Shown: positions 1 through 9,851 of the stretch, piece after piece
Numbering within the stretch: position 1 is the first letter of the stretch
Layout of the letters: each line of letters begins with the position of its first letter
Origin: Desulforudis sp.
GTDB lineage: Bacteria; Bacillota; Desulfotomaculia; Desulfotomaculales; Desulforudaceae
Reading direction: 5' to 3'
Length of the DNA: 56,566 bases
Assembly: GCA_019084485.1 (NCBI GenBank)
Contig: JAHRFU010000009.1
Location: forward strand, 1 to 56,566
Program-made: the position numbers and the translations under genes
Notes under the pieces: model-generated
Told to the model about the DNA's origin: nothing
The model's input: the letters and a program-made list of their open reading frames with translations, nothing else
Databases searched by the model: none

Positions 1-250
1 GCTGTCCCCGTTTTTCACTCATATCCTTTTTGTGGTATACTACCACCTAGATACCGCCGGGTGGGAAACGGGGACAGGCTACTATTTCACGACGTAATCT
101 ATTGTACTACCTAGCGTTTTGTATCATAGAAGGCTTGGAACGGTGATGCGCCTTACATACAGGAAAAAGTAGCCTGTCCCCGTTTCCCACCCGGCGGTAT
201 CTAGGTGGTAGTATACCACAAAAAGGATATGAGTGAAAAACGGGGACAGC
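1..250. repeat. large inverted repeat, REP/RAYT-like element
   Basis: Bases 1-82 and about 169-250 are near-perfect reverse complements, with arms of about 82 bp around a spacer of about 86 bp. Each arm carries the phrase GGGGACAGGCTAC. The spacer, with its conserved GACGTAATCTA and CTTACATAC blocks, recurs in diverged form at 48062-48178. This shows a dispersed element rather than a single terminator. Such palindromes are known from Peptococcaceae and resemble the repeats mobilised by REP-associated tyrosine transposases; that link is inference, since no transposase gene is nearby. It ends 13 bp after the prmC stop, so the hairpin could also end transcription. Confidence 0.8.
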
Positions 251-263
251 TTTTTCACCCCGT

Positions 264-1124
264 CTAGGAGCAGCAGGCGAAGATGACTCGTTCCCGCCCG
301 GCGAGGTCATACTCGTGCCAGCCGGAAAGCCCCTCGGCGTGAACGATGTTGAGGAGAGGGATGGCCTGACCCAAACCGATTTCCATAAGCAGGTGTCCGC
401 CCGGCTTCAAATAGGCACACGCTGACGGAATGAGGCGGCGGTACACGTCTAACCCGTCCACCCCGCCATTCAGGGCGACACTGGGCTCAGCCCGCACCTC
501 ACGTGGGAGGAGGACGATTTCGCTTTCTGGAATATAAGGAAGGTTGGCCAGAATGAGATCAATCGTACCTCCGACCCCTCGCGGCAAGGGGGTCAGCAGG
601 TCTCCCTGGCTGAAGTGAATACGTGAAAGCACGTCGTGATAGGTGGCGTTGCGCTTGGCCACGTTCAGGGCGGCGGAAGAAACGTCGGTAGCCCAGATCT
701 CGGCGTCCGGCCGATGCTTGGCCACAGTCACGCCCAGAGCACCTGAACCGGTTCCAACGTCAACCACCTTGGGAGCGGTCACCGCAGTAAGCAGTTCCAG
801 ACCCCGCTGAACCAGCATTTCGGTTTCCGGCCTCGGTATTAATACTCCACGGTCGACCGCAAAGTCCAAGCCGTAAAATTCCTTTTGACCGGTCAGATAG
901 GCCACCGGCGTTCCCTGTGCCCGGCTCTCAACTAACCCGCAAAACTGGGCCTGGACCTGAGGCAAAACGGCATATTCAGGTCTACGGTAAAGCGTGGCGG
1001 GGTCACAGTTCAAGGCGTGCGCCAAGAGAACCCGGGTATCCAATACCGCAGTATCAACTCCAGCGGCCTGCAGCCGCTCACGCCCCCACAACAGGGCGTC
1101 CCGGATCGTATGCGTAACCACCAC
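264..1124 (-). CDS. prmC: release-factor glutamine methyltransferase PrmC (HemK)
   Basis: This enzyme N5-methylates the glutamine of the GGQ motif in release factors, using S-adenosylmethionine. The 286-residue length is normal. The N-terminal helical domain ends in the family signature PVAYLTGQKEFYGL (73-86). The SAM-binding motif VDVGTGSGALG follows at 121-131. The substrate-binding motif, normally NPPY, reads NLPY at 194-197, which is unusual. The GTG start lies 6 bp after the prfA stop, so the enzyme is probably translationally coupled to its substrate gene. The family call is secure; only the effect of the NLPY change is open. Confidence 0.95.
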   Translation of the reverse strand: MVVTHTIRDALLWGRERLQAAGVDTAVLDTRVLLAHALNCDPATLYRRPEYAVLPQVQAQFCGLVESRAQGTPVAYLTGQKEFYGLDFAVDRGVLIPRPETEMLVQRGLELLTAVTAPKVVDVGTGSGALGVTVAKHRPDAEIWATDVSSAALNVAKRNATYHDVLSRIHFSQGDLLTPLPRGVGGTIDLILANLPYIPESEIVLLPREVRAEPSVALNGGVDGLDVYRRLIPSACAYLKPGGHLLMEIGLGQAIPLLNIVHAEGLSGWHEYDLAGRERVIFACCS

Positions 1125-1130
1125 AGCTCA

Positions 1131-2198
1131 TCAATCCATTGTCTTTAGCTTTTCGGCCTGATCAGCCGTAATGAGGGCTTCAACCATTTCCTCAATTGAA
1201 CCCTGCAGGATTTCGTCCAACCGGTACAGCGTCAGGTTGAGCCGGTGGTCGGTCATCCGGTTCTGAGGGAAGTTGTAGGTTCGTATCCGCTGGCTGCGGT
1301 CGCCGGAACCCACCTGTGTCTTGCGCGTCGAGGCAATTTCTTGCTGCTGTTCCTGCATCAGTCTGTCCAGGATGCGTGCCCGTAGCACCTTCATCGCCTT
1401 GTCACGGTTCTTGTGCTGTGACTTCTCGTCCTGACAGCTGACCACAATCCCGGTCGGCACGTGGGTGACCCGGACTGCGGACTGCGTGGTGTTGACGGAC
1501 TGACCGCCCGGACCGGTGGAACAAAAGATGTCCACCCGCACATCCTCGGCCTTGAGATCCAGATCTACTTCTTCGGCCTCGGCCAGTACGGCCACGGTAG
1601 CCGCGGAAGTGTGGATGCGACCGCTGGACTCGGTGTCCGGCACCCGCTGAACCCGGTGCACTCCGCTCTCAAACTTAAGCCTGGAGTAGGCACCCCGTCC
1701 CTCAATCAGAACAACCGCTTCCTTGACTCCGCCGAGATCGGTCTCGTTGGCACTGAGCATCTCCGTCCGCCACCCCTGCCGTTCGGCATAACGCAGGTAC
1801 ATGCGCAGTAGTTCACCCGCGAATAGAGCGGCTTCATTCCCCCCGGTGCCGGCCCTGATCTCCATAATCACGTTCTTCTCGTCGTTCGGGTCCGTGGGTA
1901 GCAGGAGCACTCGGAGCCGCTCCTCCAGTTTGACACGCTGAACTTCCAACTCATCAAGCTCCGCTTCGGCCATCTCGCGCAGATCCGAGTCTTTTTCTTC
2001 ATCCAGAATCTCGCGCGCACCTTCCATTTCACCCATTACCTGACGATACTCGCGATAGACACCGACCACATCGCCCAGTTCGGCGTGGGCCTTCATATAA
2101 TTGCGCCAGCGCTCCTGATCCTGAATGACCTCCGGATCGCTGATCAGTGTGTTCAAGTTTTCGTATTTCTCTTCCAGGTGTTCAAGTTTAGCTAGCAT
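1131..2198 (-). CDS. prfA: peptide chain release factor 1
   Basis: RF1 ends translation at UAA and UAG codons in the ribosomal A site. The 355-residue protein has the catalytic GGQ at about 231-233. The stop-codon recognition tripeptide is PDT (187-189), of the PxT type of RF1 rather than the SPF type of RF2. The ATG start is preceded by AAGGGG and overlaps the end of the upstream yqhQ-like gene by 11 bp. The set yqhQ-prfA-prmC is a classical Firmicute cluster. Nothing in the sequence looks defective. Confidence 0.97.
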   Translation of the reverse strand: MLAKLEHLEEKYENLNTLISDPEVIQDQERWRNYMKAHAELGDVVGVYREYRQVMGEMEGAREILDEEKDSDLREMAEAELDELEVQRVKLEERLRVLLLPTDPNDEKNVIMEIRAGTGGNEAALFAGELLRMYLRYAERQGWRTEMLSANETDLGGVKEAVVLIEGRGAYSRLKFESGVHRVQRVPDTESSGRIHTSAATVAVLAEAEEVDLDLKAEDVRVDIFCSTGPGGQSVNTTQSAVRVTHVPTGIVVSCQDEKSQHKNRDKAMKVLRARILDRLMQEQQQEIASTRKTQVGSGDRSQRIRTYNFPQNRMTDHRLNLTLYRLDEILQGSIEEMVEALITADQAEKLKTMD

Positions 2199-3081
2199 CG
2201 GGTGCCCCTTCTCTGTGTTCAGATACTTTTACGGCCTCAAAGGCGCGGATCGCCACTTCCACCTGATCGTCATCCGGCTCCCTGGTGGTCAGGCGCTGGA
2301 TCAGCATTCCCGGAGCAATCAACAGGCGGCAGAAAAAGGTCTTGTCATGACGCGCCGAAAACTTAATCAGTTCGTAGGCGATCCCAGCTACCAACGGTAG
2401 TAGCAGGATGCGGGACAATATCCGCCACCACAGTGGATCCGTGGCCAGAAAGGCGAAAATGAAAACCTTCAGTACAATCACCACCAGCAAAAAGCTGGTT
2501 CCGCAACGCGGGTGCTGGACTGAGAACTGTTGTACTTTGGCCGGCGTCAGTTCCGAACCGGCTTCGTAAGCGTTAATGGTCTTGTGCTCTGCCCCGTGGT
2601 ACTCGAAGACGCGCTGGATATCCTTCAACAGCCCGACCAGCCAGATGTAGGCGATGAAGACCAAAATTCGGATTCCGCCCTCCAGGATATTCTGACCGAC
2701 CGTGCCCTGCACCACTGGCGTAAACAGGTGCGCCAGCACAACCGGCAGAATGATAAACAGAAAGATGGAAAGACCGATCGCAAAGACGACCGTACCGATC
2801 ATCTCCAGCGGCGAGATCGGCTGATCTTCCTCTCCGGTCGCTTGGTTGGCCGAATGAGTGAGAGCCTTGATGCCGATGACCATAGATTCGACCAGAACCA
2901 CCGTTCCACGAATAAACGGCCACTTCAGAAACGGAAACCGCTTGGTAACCGATTCCACGGGCCGTTTTTCAACAGTTATGGAGTTGTCCGGACAACGGCA
3001 GGCAACCGCCCATTCTTCCGGTCCACGCATCATGACCCCTTCGATAACGGCCTGGCCGCCATATGCAGGGGGTGACTTCAT
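2188..3081 (-). CDS. yqhQ: DUF1385 membrane protein (YqhQ family)
   Basis: This 297-residue protein opens with the family signature [15 protein letters not shown]. It has hydrophobic segments at roughly 95-125 and 135-160 and another near 205-240, and contains the motif [14 protein letters not shown]. These are hallmarks of DUF1385. The family is sometimes described as a predicted metal-dependent membrane protein, but its biochemical role is not known to me. It sits between rpmE and prfA as in many Firmicutes, which supports the assignment. The symbol follows the Bacillus subtilis homologue. Confidence 0.85.
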   Translation of the reverse strand: MKSPPAYGGQAVIEGVMMRGPEEWAVACRCPDNSITVEKRPVESVTKRFPFLKWPFIRGTVVLVESMVIGIKALTHSANQATGEEDQPISPLEMIGTVVFAIGLSIFLFIILPVVLAHLFTPVVQGTVGQNILEGGIRILVFIAYIWLVGLLKDIQRVFEYHGAEHKTINAYEAGSELTPAKVQQFSVQHPRCGTSFLLVVIVLKVFIFAFLATDPLWWRILSRILLLPLVAGIAYELIKFSARHDKTFFCRLLIAPGMLIQRLTTREPDDDQVEVAIRAFEAVKVSEHREGAPDAS

Positions 3082-3103
3082 ATTTCTCTCCCTTTAGGAA
3101 AAT

Positions 3104-3122
3104 AGCAGAGTTGGACTCTGCT
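3104..3122 (-). terminator. weak terminator-like hairpin after rpmE
   Basis: AGCAGAG (3104-3110) and CTCTGCT (3116-3122) form a 7-bp stem with a 5-base loop. On the minus strand it is followed by ATTTTCC. It overlaps the rpmE stop codon. The stem is AT-rich and the T tract short, so it may only attenuate readthrough into yqhQ. Confidence 0.35.
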
Positions 3123-3330
3123 AACTGCCCTTGTTAATACCGTACTTTCTGCGGAACTTCTCGGCACGGCCGTGCGTCTCTACCGTACGCTGAGTCCCGG
3201 TGTAGAACGGGTGGCACTTGGAGCAGATGTCAACACGCTGTTCCTTCGTGGTGGAGCCAACCTCAAACACTGCACCACAGATGCAGGAGAACTTGGCCGT
3301 CTGGTACTTCGGATGAAGATCCTTCTTCAT
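3121..3330 (-). CDS. rpmE: 50S ribosomal protein L31
   Basis: This 69-residue L31 is of the zinc-binding type. It starts [10 protein letters not shown] and carries cysteines in CICG (16-19) and CSKC (36-39), which together form the zinc site. L31 bridges the large and small ribosomal subunits. Zinc-containing L31 is typically replaced by a zinc-free paralogue under zinc limitation; no such paralogue is in the window. Its position next to yqhQ and prfA is the usual Firmicute order. Confidence 0.97.
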   Translation of the reverse strand: MKKDLHPKYQTAKFSCICGAVFEVGSTTKEQRVDICSKCHPFYTGTQRTVETHGRAEKFRRKYGINKGS

Positions 3331-3417
3331 TCCATGTCACCTCTCTTTTTGGAGCAATACAGAACGCAAGTATTATATCACGCTCCCTCAACAGGGGGCA
3401 AGAGTCCCATTGGGAAA

Positions 3418-3448
3418 TGTGAGGTGAGAGGTAAGAGGTGGGATTTGT
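3418..3448. repeat. GA-rich spacer repeat
   Basis: The stretch is built from degenerate GAGGTGAGAGGTAAG-type units. Related strings occur at 18042-18063 on the opposite strand and at 20378-20392. All three are intergenic. The units are too short and degenerate to call a mobile element, and no function is suggested. Confidence 0.4.
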
Positions 3449-3451
3449 CTC

Positions 3452-4717
3452 TCACTTCTGAGTTGAATGGGTGTAGTTGCCCACTGTCAATCCCGGCACT
3501 GAACTTAGCAGCTTAACAAGCTGCGGGATACCTAGGACTTGGCCCCGACTGGACGGTAGCTGCCGGAACAGGTGGTAGGGGTCTATGTTCAGGTTGCGGA
3601 GTTGGACCATGTTCACCTGTCCTTCCCGGAACAGTTCCAGCAGGGCCTCGGTCTCATCCTTACGGTCGGTCAGCCCCGGCATTACCAAGAGATTAACGGA
3701 CACGCTCAGCCCGTACCGGTGGGCTAGGGCCAGGGATCGGCGCACATCATCAAGTCCAAATCCACCCGGACGGTGATAGGCTGCGTAGACTTCCGGACGG
3801 GCACTAAGCATGCTCACCCGAACGGCGTCCAGTCCGGCCTGACACAGTTTTTCCAAGGCCGCGGTGTCCCCGGCGTTGGTGTTCAAGTTGACGGTGCCAC
3901 GGTCCGTGTGCCGTCGGATCTCCCTGATCGCTTCCGCGATGAGGTCGGCCTGCAGCAGCGGCTCTCCCTCACAGCCTTGGCCGAAACTGATGATCGGCTC
4001 CACTCCTTCTTTCAGGTGCGGTACGGCCAGATCGACCACCTCTGCCACCGTGGGCACGAACTTGATGCGCTGCTGGGGCGAGGCACAACACTCCGAAGGC
4101 TGCAGTGAGATGCACCCCAGGCACTCGGCGTTGCAGCCAGGGGATACGGGGATCCCAGCCTCCCACCGTTCGTAAAAGATGTTCTGGGCGGTCAGGCAGT
4201 GGTACTCCATTGCACATCCGGCGAGGTGTTCCACCAGGCGGTTTTCCGGTAGTTTCTTCTTCTTTTGCTCGATCCGATTGGGCAGGCTGAGGTCATTATA
4301 ACCCAGGGGGTTCCACTTGTAGGTCTCATCGGTCTGCAGTGCGGCCACGTAGAATTCCCCGTCCTTGGCCGCCACCGCGGTATAGCCGTACAACCCGAGC
4401 ATCTCGGTCTTTCCATGCGGGCGATAGGCTGGTAGGAGCGTCCGGGTGTAACCCGCGGGCAGGGTTGCCGCGACCGCGTAAAGTCGGTCCCCGGCCTGTA
4501 CCCTTTTGATGTCCTTGACCGGCCTCTTTTTCGACTTGTCCCAACCAACCGGGGCCATCCCCGGTAGCAGCACCAGATCCGCCCCCTCGGGCAGGGGAAT
4601 GGTGTTCTCCCCGGTCAGGCGTAAGGAGGGACCGGTACCGTTCCCTCCGGCCGCATCATACTCCGGATCCTCATATAGGGTTCCATTTTCGTCAGCGTAA
4701 AGTAACTGCACCGGCAT
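3452..4717 (-). CDS. radical SAM protein of unknown function
   Basis: This 421-residue protein has an N-terminal region of about 190 residues with no fold I recognise, then a radical SAM domain. The cluster motif CX3CX2C is present in SPGCNAECLGC near residues 193-203. It supplies the [4Fe-4S] site that cleaves SAM. A downstream SFGQGCEGEPLL segment matches the usual GGEP-like SAM-binding motif. The substrate is not evident and there is no peptide or enzyme partner next to it. It stands alone between rpmE and a cell-wall hydrolase. Confidence 0.8.
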   Translation of the reverse strand: MPVQLLYADENGTLYEDPEYDAAGGNGTGPSLRLTGENTIPLPEGADLVLLPGMAPVGWDKSKKRPVKDIKRVQAGDRLYAVAATLPAGYTRTLLPAYRPHGKTEMLGLYGYTAVAAKDGEFYVAALQTDETYKWNPLGYNDLSLPNRIEQKKKKLPENRLVEHLAGCAMEYHCLTAQNIFYERWEAGIPVSPGCNAECLGCISLQPSECCASPQQRIKFVPTVAEVVDLAVPHLKEGVEPIISFGQGCEGEPLLQADLIAEAIREIRRHTDRGTVNLNTNAGDTAALEKLCQAGLDAVRVSMLSARPEVYAAYHRPGGFGLDDVRRSLALAHRYGLSVSVNLLVMPGLTDRKDETEALLELFREGQVNMVQLRNLNIDPYHLFRQLPSSRGQVLGIPQLVKLLSSVPGLTVGNYTHSTQK

Positions 4718-4793
4718 TAACTCCTTCCGGTCATATCATACCAAAAACAAGCCTCTGCTACCGCCCCACTCTCAATTTAATCCAGTCAAAATC

Positions 4794-4910
4794 GAGAAAG
4801 TTAAAAAAGTAAAGCCCCGACCCCAAAAACGACCCAAAAAAAGAAGCGGGATTAGTATCCCGCTTGACGATCCAAGTTTGAGAAATTAAATAATTTAAAG
4901 CCCCGACCCC
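4794..4910. repeat. pair of direct repeats ending AAAGCCCCGACCCC
   Basis: Two imperfect copies of about 31 bp lie at 4794-4824 and 4880-4910. Both start GAGAAA and end in the identical 14-mer AAAGCCCCGACCCC. The second copy contains the stop codon and last codons of the M23 gene that ends at 4895. A terminator hairpin lies between the copies. The shape suggests a small repetitive element inserted or duplicated at the gene's 3' end. Confidence 0.6.
4835..4865 (-). terminator. Rho-independent terminator of the M23 gene
   Basis: An 8-bp stem AAGCGGGA/TCCCGCTT (4844-4851 with 4858-4865) is followed on the minus strand by CTTTTTTT (4835-4843). It lies 30 bp past the M23 hydrolase stop codon, which fits termination of that transcript. 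Confidence 0.8.
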
Positions 4911-5752
4911 ACTGAGAGGTAGAGTAAGGGGTCGTATGGTTTGCCGTCCCACCTGGTTTCGAAGTGTAGGTGCGGACCGAAGGAGCGGCCGGTGGACCCG
5001 ATATAGGCGATCTGCTGACCGGCGTCGACCCGTTCGCCCACCTTCACGCTGACCGCTGAACAGTGCGCATAATAGGTCGTGAAGCCGCCGCCGTGATCCA
5101 GGATCACCAGCAACCCGAAGGTTCCGGCCGGGCCGGCGTGAATCGCGCGTCCGGCTGCGGCCGCCCAGATTTCCTGGCCGTGGTCGGCCGCCACGTCAAT
5201 CCCGTAGTGGGGATTGCCGTCTCGGATACCAAATCCGGAGGTCATCGGACCCATTGTCGGCCAAACCAGGCTTCTCCACTCGGTTCCTGCCGGCGTCACC
5301 GGACCACCCGTCGAGGCCACGGGAATTAACAGTTCCTGACCGGGCCTTACGAAGTCCGGATTGGTCAGGCTGTTCTCCCGCAGCAGCTGCGACACGGAAA
5401 CACGGTAGCGTTCGGCAATGACCGAAAGGTTCTCACCGTCACGAACAAGGTGTCTCTGGGTGCCGATGGCTCCCCCGGGCAGGGTCAGACTCTGACCCTC
5501 CCTGATGAAATCACCATCGCCCAGCCCGTTAATCTCGGCCAGAGTCTGTACGTCCGTTCGGTGCCTCTCCGCGATCGTCCAGAGGTTGTCCCCAGCCTTG
5601 ACGCGGTAAAGAGCGGTCGCGGACGGGGCACTTTCCTGGTTCTTGTGTTCAACGGTGATTCGCTCGTCCAGACGGGCTTCCGCCGGAACGAATACGGTCA
5701 GGGACAGGATTGCCCCGGCTACGAGACCACCGATTAACTTCTTGATGTTCAC
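4895..5752 (-). CDS. secreted LysM-LysM-M23 peptidoglycan endopeptidase
   Basis: The protein has a signal peptide (MNIKKLIGGLVAGAIL... AEA), two LysM peptidoglycan-binding repeats in the first half, and a C-terminal M23 (LytM) zinc peptidase domain. The metal site is visible as HYGID and GPHLHFE, with the SGFG motif before it. It should cleave peptide cross-links in cell wall or spore cortex. The GTG at 5752 is preferred because GAGTGGGG lies just upstream and it gives a clean signal peptide; the open frame runs to 5770. The last residues, SVGSGL, come from the direct repeat at 4880-4910, so the natural C-terminus was probably ...DPLLYL. Confidence 0.9.
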   Translation of the reverse strand: MNIKKLIGGLVAGAILSLTVFVPAEARLDERITVEHKNQESAPSATALYRVKAGDNLWTIAERHRTDVQTLAEINGLGDGDFIREGQSLTLPGGAIGTQRHLVRDGENLSVIAERYRVSVSQLLRENSLTNPDFVRPGQELLIPVASTGGPVTPAGTEWRSLVWPTMGPMTSGFGIRDGNPHYGIDVAADHGQEIWAAAAGRAIHAGPAGTFGLLVILDHGGGFTTYYAHCSAVSVKVGERVDAGQQIAYIGSTGRSFGPHLHFETRWDGKPYDPLLYLSVGSGL

Positions 5753-5760
5753 GTTACACA

Positions 5761-5810
5761 CCCCACTCAAAAAGACACATTCGCTAGTTAGTCTTGCCCG
5801 ATGAGTGGGG
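5761..5810 (-). promoter_or_regulatory. stem-loop that could mask the M23 ribosome binding site
   Basis: CCCCACTC (5761-5768) pairs with GAGTGGGG (5803-5810) across a loop of about 34 bases. On the minus-strand transcript the 3' arm is GAGTGGGG, which contains the Shine-Dalgarno sequence of the M23 gene starting at 5752. There is no T tract after it, so it is a poor terminator for rho. Translational control is inferred from position only. Confidence 0.4.
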
Positions 5811-5829
5811 TAATATACACCAATTCTGA

Positions 5830-7419
5830 CTACTTCCCTCCGTTGCCGTGCTCCACGGTCCGCCCGTTCCCGGTGGTTGCCCGCCGGAAGGCCTGGAAGT
5901 TTCGCAGCAGCTCCTCATTAGACTTGGTACGGCGCATCTCCTCAATCATATGCTCTATGGCTTCCCAGGAGGACATCTGGTTGACTGTCTTCCGGAAGTA
6001 CCACATCAGTTCAAGCTCTTCGGCATTCAGGAGCAGATCCTCGCGCCGCGTGCCGGAACGCTGCACGTCGATGGCCGGGAAGATGCGGCGATCGGCCAGG
6101 CGCCGGTCAAGGACCAGTTCCATGTTGCCGGTGCCCTTGAACTCCTCAAAGATAACCTCATCCATGCGGCTTCCGGTGTCAATCAGCGCTGTCGACAGGA
6201 TGGTCAGACTGCCACCCTCCTCAATGTTCCGGGCAGCCCCGAAAAACCGTTTCGGCTTATGCAGGGCGGCCGGATCAACGCCGCCGGAAAGGGTGCGGCC
6301 GGAGGTCGGAATGACCAAGTTGTATGCCCGGCCCAGGCGGGTAATGCTGTCCAGCAGAATAGCCACGTGCTGTTTCTGCTCGACCATCCGCTTGGCCCGC
6401 TCCAGCACAATCTCGGCGACCCGAACGTGATTGTCAGCCGGTTCGTCGAAAGTTGAGCTGATTACTTCGGCCTTTACAGAGCGCTGGATATCGGTAACCT
6501 CTTCGGGACGTTCGTCGATCAATAAGATCATCAGCTTGATCTCAGGGTGATTGGTGGTGATACTGTTGGCGATGTCCTTCAGAAGTGTGGTTTTGCCCGC
6601 CTTAGGAGGGGCCACAATCAGGCCGCGCTGGCCCTTGCCGAGCGGCGAGATTAAGTCGATGATCCGGGTCGCCTTGGAAGCGCTGCCGGTTTCCAGCTCG
6701 ATGCGTTCCTGCGGATACAGCGGGGTGAGGGTGTCAAAGTGCGGCCGGCGTGCGGCTGTGTTGGCGTCCTCACCGTTGATCTGTTCAACCCGTAACAGGG
6801 CCAGGTACTTTTCATTGTCTTTTGGCTGGCGCACCTGCCCCGAGACGAAATCTCCGGTACGCAAATCAAACCTGCGGATCTGAGAAGCGGAAACATAAAT
6901 GTCGTTGTTTGAAGGGACGAACTGGTAAGGCCGGAGGAACCCGTAGCCCTCGGATAGGATCTCGAGAACTCCGTGAGCCTGAAACAGGCCGTTTCGCTCG
7001 GCGTTTGCCCTGAGTGTTTCCTGGGTAATACGGGGTCCGGGTGCCTCCGGCTGGGTCACAGGTATCTCCTGGTGTGTTCCAGGACTCTCCTGGTGCGTTC
7101 TGGGTATCTCCTGGCGCGTCCGGGGTGCATTATGAGCGATCCTTCCGGTTGCAAACCGGTTCACCCTGGGAGCAGGTTTTGCAGCTCCGGGCGTTTCACG
7201 ATCCGCCCGGGGGGTCTCCGGCCTCGGCGCCCGTACAATCTGCTGGGTTACCTTGGCTTTCGGGGTCTCCTCTTGAATGGTTGCAGACTCCTGACTAACC
7301 CTGTTAATTTCTAGAATCAAATCCTTTTTTCTTAAACGGTAGTAAGCCGGAATATTCAATTCCTTCGCCATATTCTGCAGCTCGCTGACCGTTCGGCTTT
7401 CCAGATCGGTAATTGACAT
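5830..7419 (-). CDS. rho: transcription termination factor Rho
   Basis: Rho is the hexameric RNA helicase that terminates transcription. At 529 residues it is longer than the roughly 420-residue Rho of many bacteria. The N-terminal Rho-N domain (about 1-40) is separated from the cold-shock RNA-binding domain (from about 145) by a low-complexity insert rich in P, T, R and E. The Walker A motif APPKAGKTT lies at about 270-278, and the [18 protein letters not shown] and Q-loop regions are intact. The insert contains four tandem heptapeptides of the form TxQExPx (101-128). Such disordered inserts are known in some Rho proteins and can modify RNA binding. Confidence 0.97.
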   Translation of the reverse strand: MSITDLESRTVSELQNMAKELNIPAYYRLRKKDLILEINRVSQESATIQEETPKAKVTQQIVRAPRPETPRADRETPGAAKPAPRVNRFATGRIAHNAPRTRQEIPRTHQESPGTHQEIPVTQPEAPGPRITQETLRANAERNGLFQAHGVLEILSEGYGFLRPYQFVPSNNDIYVSASQIRRFDLRTGDFVSGQVRQPKDNEKYLALLRVEQINGEDANTAARRPHFDTLTPLYPQERIELETGSASKATRIIDLISPLGKGQRGLIVAPPKAGKTTLLKDIANSITTNHPEIKLMILLIDERPEEVTDIQRSVKAEVISSTFDEPADNHVRVAEIVLERAKRMVEQKQHVAILLDSITRLGRAYNLVIPTSGRTLSGGVDPAALHKPKRFFGAARNIEEGGSLTILSTALIDTGSRMDEVIFEEFKGTGNMELVLDRRLADRRIFPAIDVQRSGTRREDLLLNAEELELMWYFRKTVNQMSSWEAIEHMIEEMRRTKSNEELLRNFQAFRRATTGNGRTVEHGNGGK

Positions 7420-7459
7420 GGCATCCCCCCCTCACTAAGGAGACTAGTAGTTTGCGTTC

Positions 7460-8104
7460 TTACTTCTTAAGGGTCGCCCAATCATCAAGGAACGCCTTGA
7501 TGCCGCTATCGGTGAGCGGATGCTTGAACATCTGCATCAGAACCTTATACGGGATCGTGGCGATGTGGGCACCGGCCCGCGCCGAATTGAGCACGTGCAG
7601 CGGGTTTCGGATCGAAGCAGCGATCACTTCTGTGGCCAGCTCGTGGATATTGAAAACGTCTACGATTTCTGCCACCAGTTGGACACCGTCGTGTCCGATA
7701 TCGTCCAGACGGCCCAGAAACGGGCTGACATAGGTCGCGCCGGCGAGAGCGGCCAACAAAGCCTGGTTGGCGGAGAAGACCAGGGTCACATTGGTTTTGA
7801 TGCCCTTGGAAGCAAGTACACTGACCGCTTTTAACCCTTCGGGAATCATCGGGATCTTAATCACCACGTTGGGGTGAATCTTCACCAGTTCTACGGCCTC
7901 GGCGACCATTCCGTCAGCCTCCAGGCTGATCACCTCGGCGCTGATCGGGCCGTCCACGATCTCGGTAATCTCTTTAACTACCTGAACAAAATCCCGGCCT
8001 TCCTTAGCGATCAGGGAGGGGTTAGTGGTAACCCCGGAGATTACTCCGATGGCCGCCGCCTCACGAATGTGTTCCACGTTTGCAGTGTCGATAAACAGTC
8101 TCAC
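7460..8104 (-). CDS. fsa: fructose-6-phosphate aldolase / short transaldolase
   Basis: This is a 214-residue member of the TalC/MipB/Fsa family of small class I aldolases. The motif [14 protein letters not shown] (23-36) and the Schiff-base lysine K83 in VVIKIPM are present. It transfers dihydroxyacetone units, or cleaves fructose 6-phosphate, in the non-oxidative pentose phosphate route. Sequence alone does not separate transaldolase from fructose-6-phosphate aldolase activity. It lies between fba and rho, the same order as in Bacillus. The start ATG is preceded by an AAGGTAG-like site. Confidence 0.92.
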   Translation of the reverse strand: MRLFIDTANVEHIREAAAIGVISGVTTNPSLIAKEGRDFVQVVKEITEIVDGPISAEVISLEADGMVAEAVELVKIHPNVVIKIPMIPEGLKAVSVLASKGIKTNVTLVFSANQALLAALAGATYVSPFLGRLDDIGHDGVQLVAEIVDVFNIHELATEVIAASIRNPLHVLNSARAGAHIATIPYKVLMQMFKHPLTDSGIKAFLDDWATLKK

Positions 8105-8125
8105 GCTTTTCTACCTTCCTGAATG

Positions 8126-9154
<1,029 letters not shown>

Positions 9155-9817
9155 CTACTTATTGTCGTGTTTGCGGTGCATCCGAGGAGTTTTGGTTTTG
9201 GTGCATGCTTTGTGCGTAAGCTTAAGAACCTCGTCGTCCCGTAAATCGGAAGCATCCTGAGCCGTCATCGCGGAGAAGACGTGCATGCGGTTGCAGTGAC
9301 GGCAGTGGAGTTCGATCCGGTCAGGGAATATCTCAAGTTCAATCCGGTTGTTTTGGCAGGTGCAGTTAAGGTTACCTTCCTCGGCGAGGGTGTGAACATG
9401 GGTTAACACTGAAAGCATTACCCCGGCGTTTACGAAATACTCCTGACCGCCCATTTCCTCAACTAGAGCTTCCAGCGCCTCTTCATGATTCTTGATGTAT
9501 TCCTTAATCTTATTGCGGTCTCCAACGTGCCCCAACTCCAGGCCGGTTTCCTGGCAGGAAAGGTGAACCACGTCGTGCGACCACATTTCTTTGCTGGAGA
9601 GATGGTACAAGTGAACCGCCTCACAGATTACACAGTTCACCTCGAGCCAGTAGGACCGGTTGCCCTTGGTGCTCACCACCACTTGCGGGCTGCCGCAGGA
9701 ACAAGAGACCTCTCTGGAACGCCCCCCGCCCAATTCAAAGCGCGACAGGGTGTGCAAGACGAGACGCCCGCAGTCCGGGCAGCGCAGAGCCACAGTGTTT
9801 TCGGTCTTGATTAACAT
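9155..9817 (-). CDS. conserved zinc-ribbon-like protein of unknown function
   Basis: This 220-residue soluble protein has four paired-cysteine knuckles: CPDCG (about 14-18), CSCG (about 39-42), CVIC (about 62-65) and a C-terminal CTCQ plus CRHCNRMH. These suggest two or more zinc ribbons flanking a helical centre. I do not recognise the family by name. The gene has a good site (CGAGGAGG) before its ATG. It lies between a Spo0F-like regulator and fba, a junction where Bacillus has no such gene. Nucleic-acid or protein binding is possible but unproven. Confidence 0.6.
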   Translation of the reverse strand: MLIKTENTVALRCPDCGRLVLHTLSRFELGGGRSREVSCSCGSPQVVVSTKGNRSYWLEVNCVICEAVHLYHLSSKEMWSHDVVHLSCQETGLELGHVGDRNKIKEYIKNHEEALEALVEEMGGQEYFVNAGVMLSVLTHVHTLAEEGNLNCTCQNNRIELEIFPDRIELHCRHCNRMHVFSAMTAQDASDLRDDEVLKLTHKACTKTKTPRMHRKHDNK

Positions 9818-9851
9818 ACCCGGACCTCCTCGATAGTAGCCTACTTCGCCA

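Noticed and set aside
2530-3075. A 181-codon open frame on the plus strand.
   Set aside because: It lies antisense to the DUF1385 membrane protein; composition is that of a shadow frame.
4758-4952. A 64-codon open frame on the minus strand over the direct repeats.
   Set aside because: It overlaps the M23 coding end and the terminator, and its sequence is just the translated repeat.
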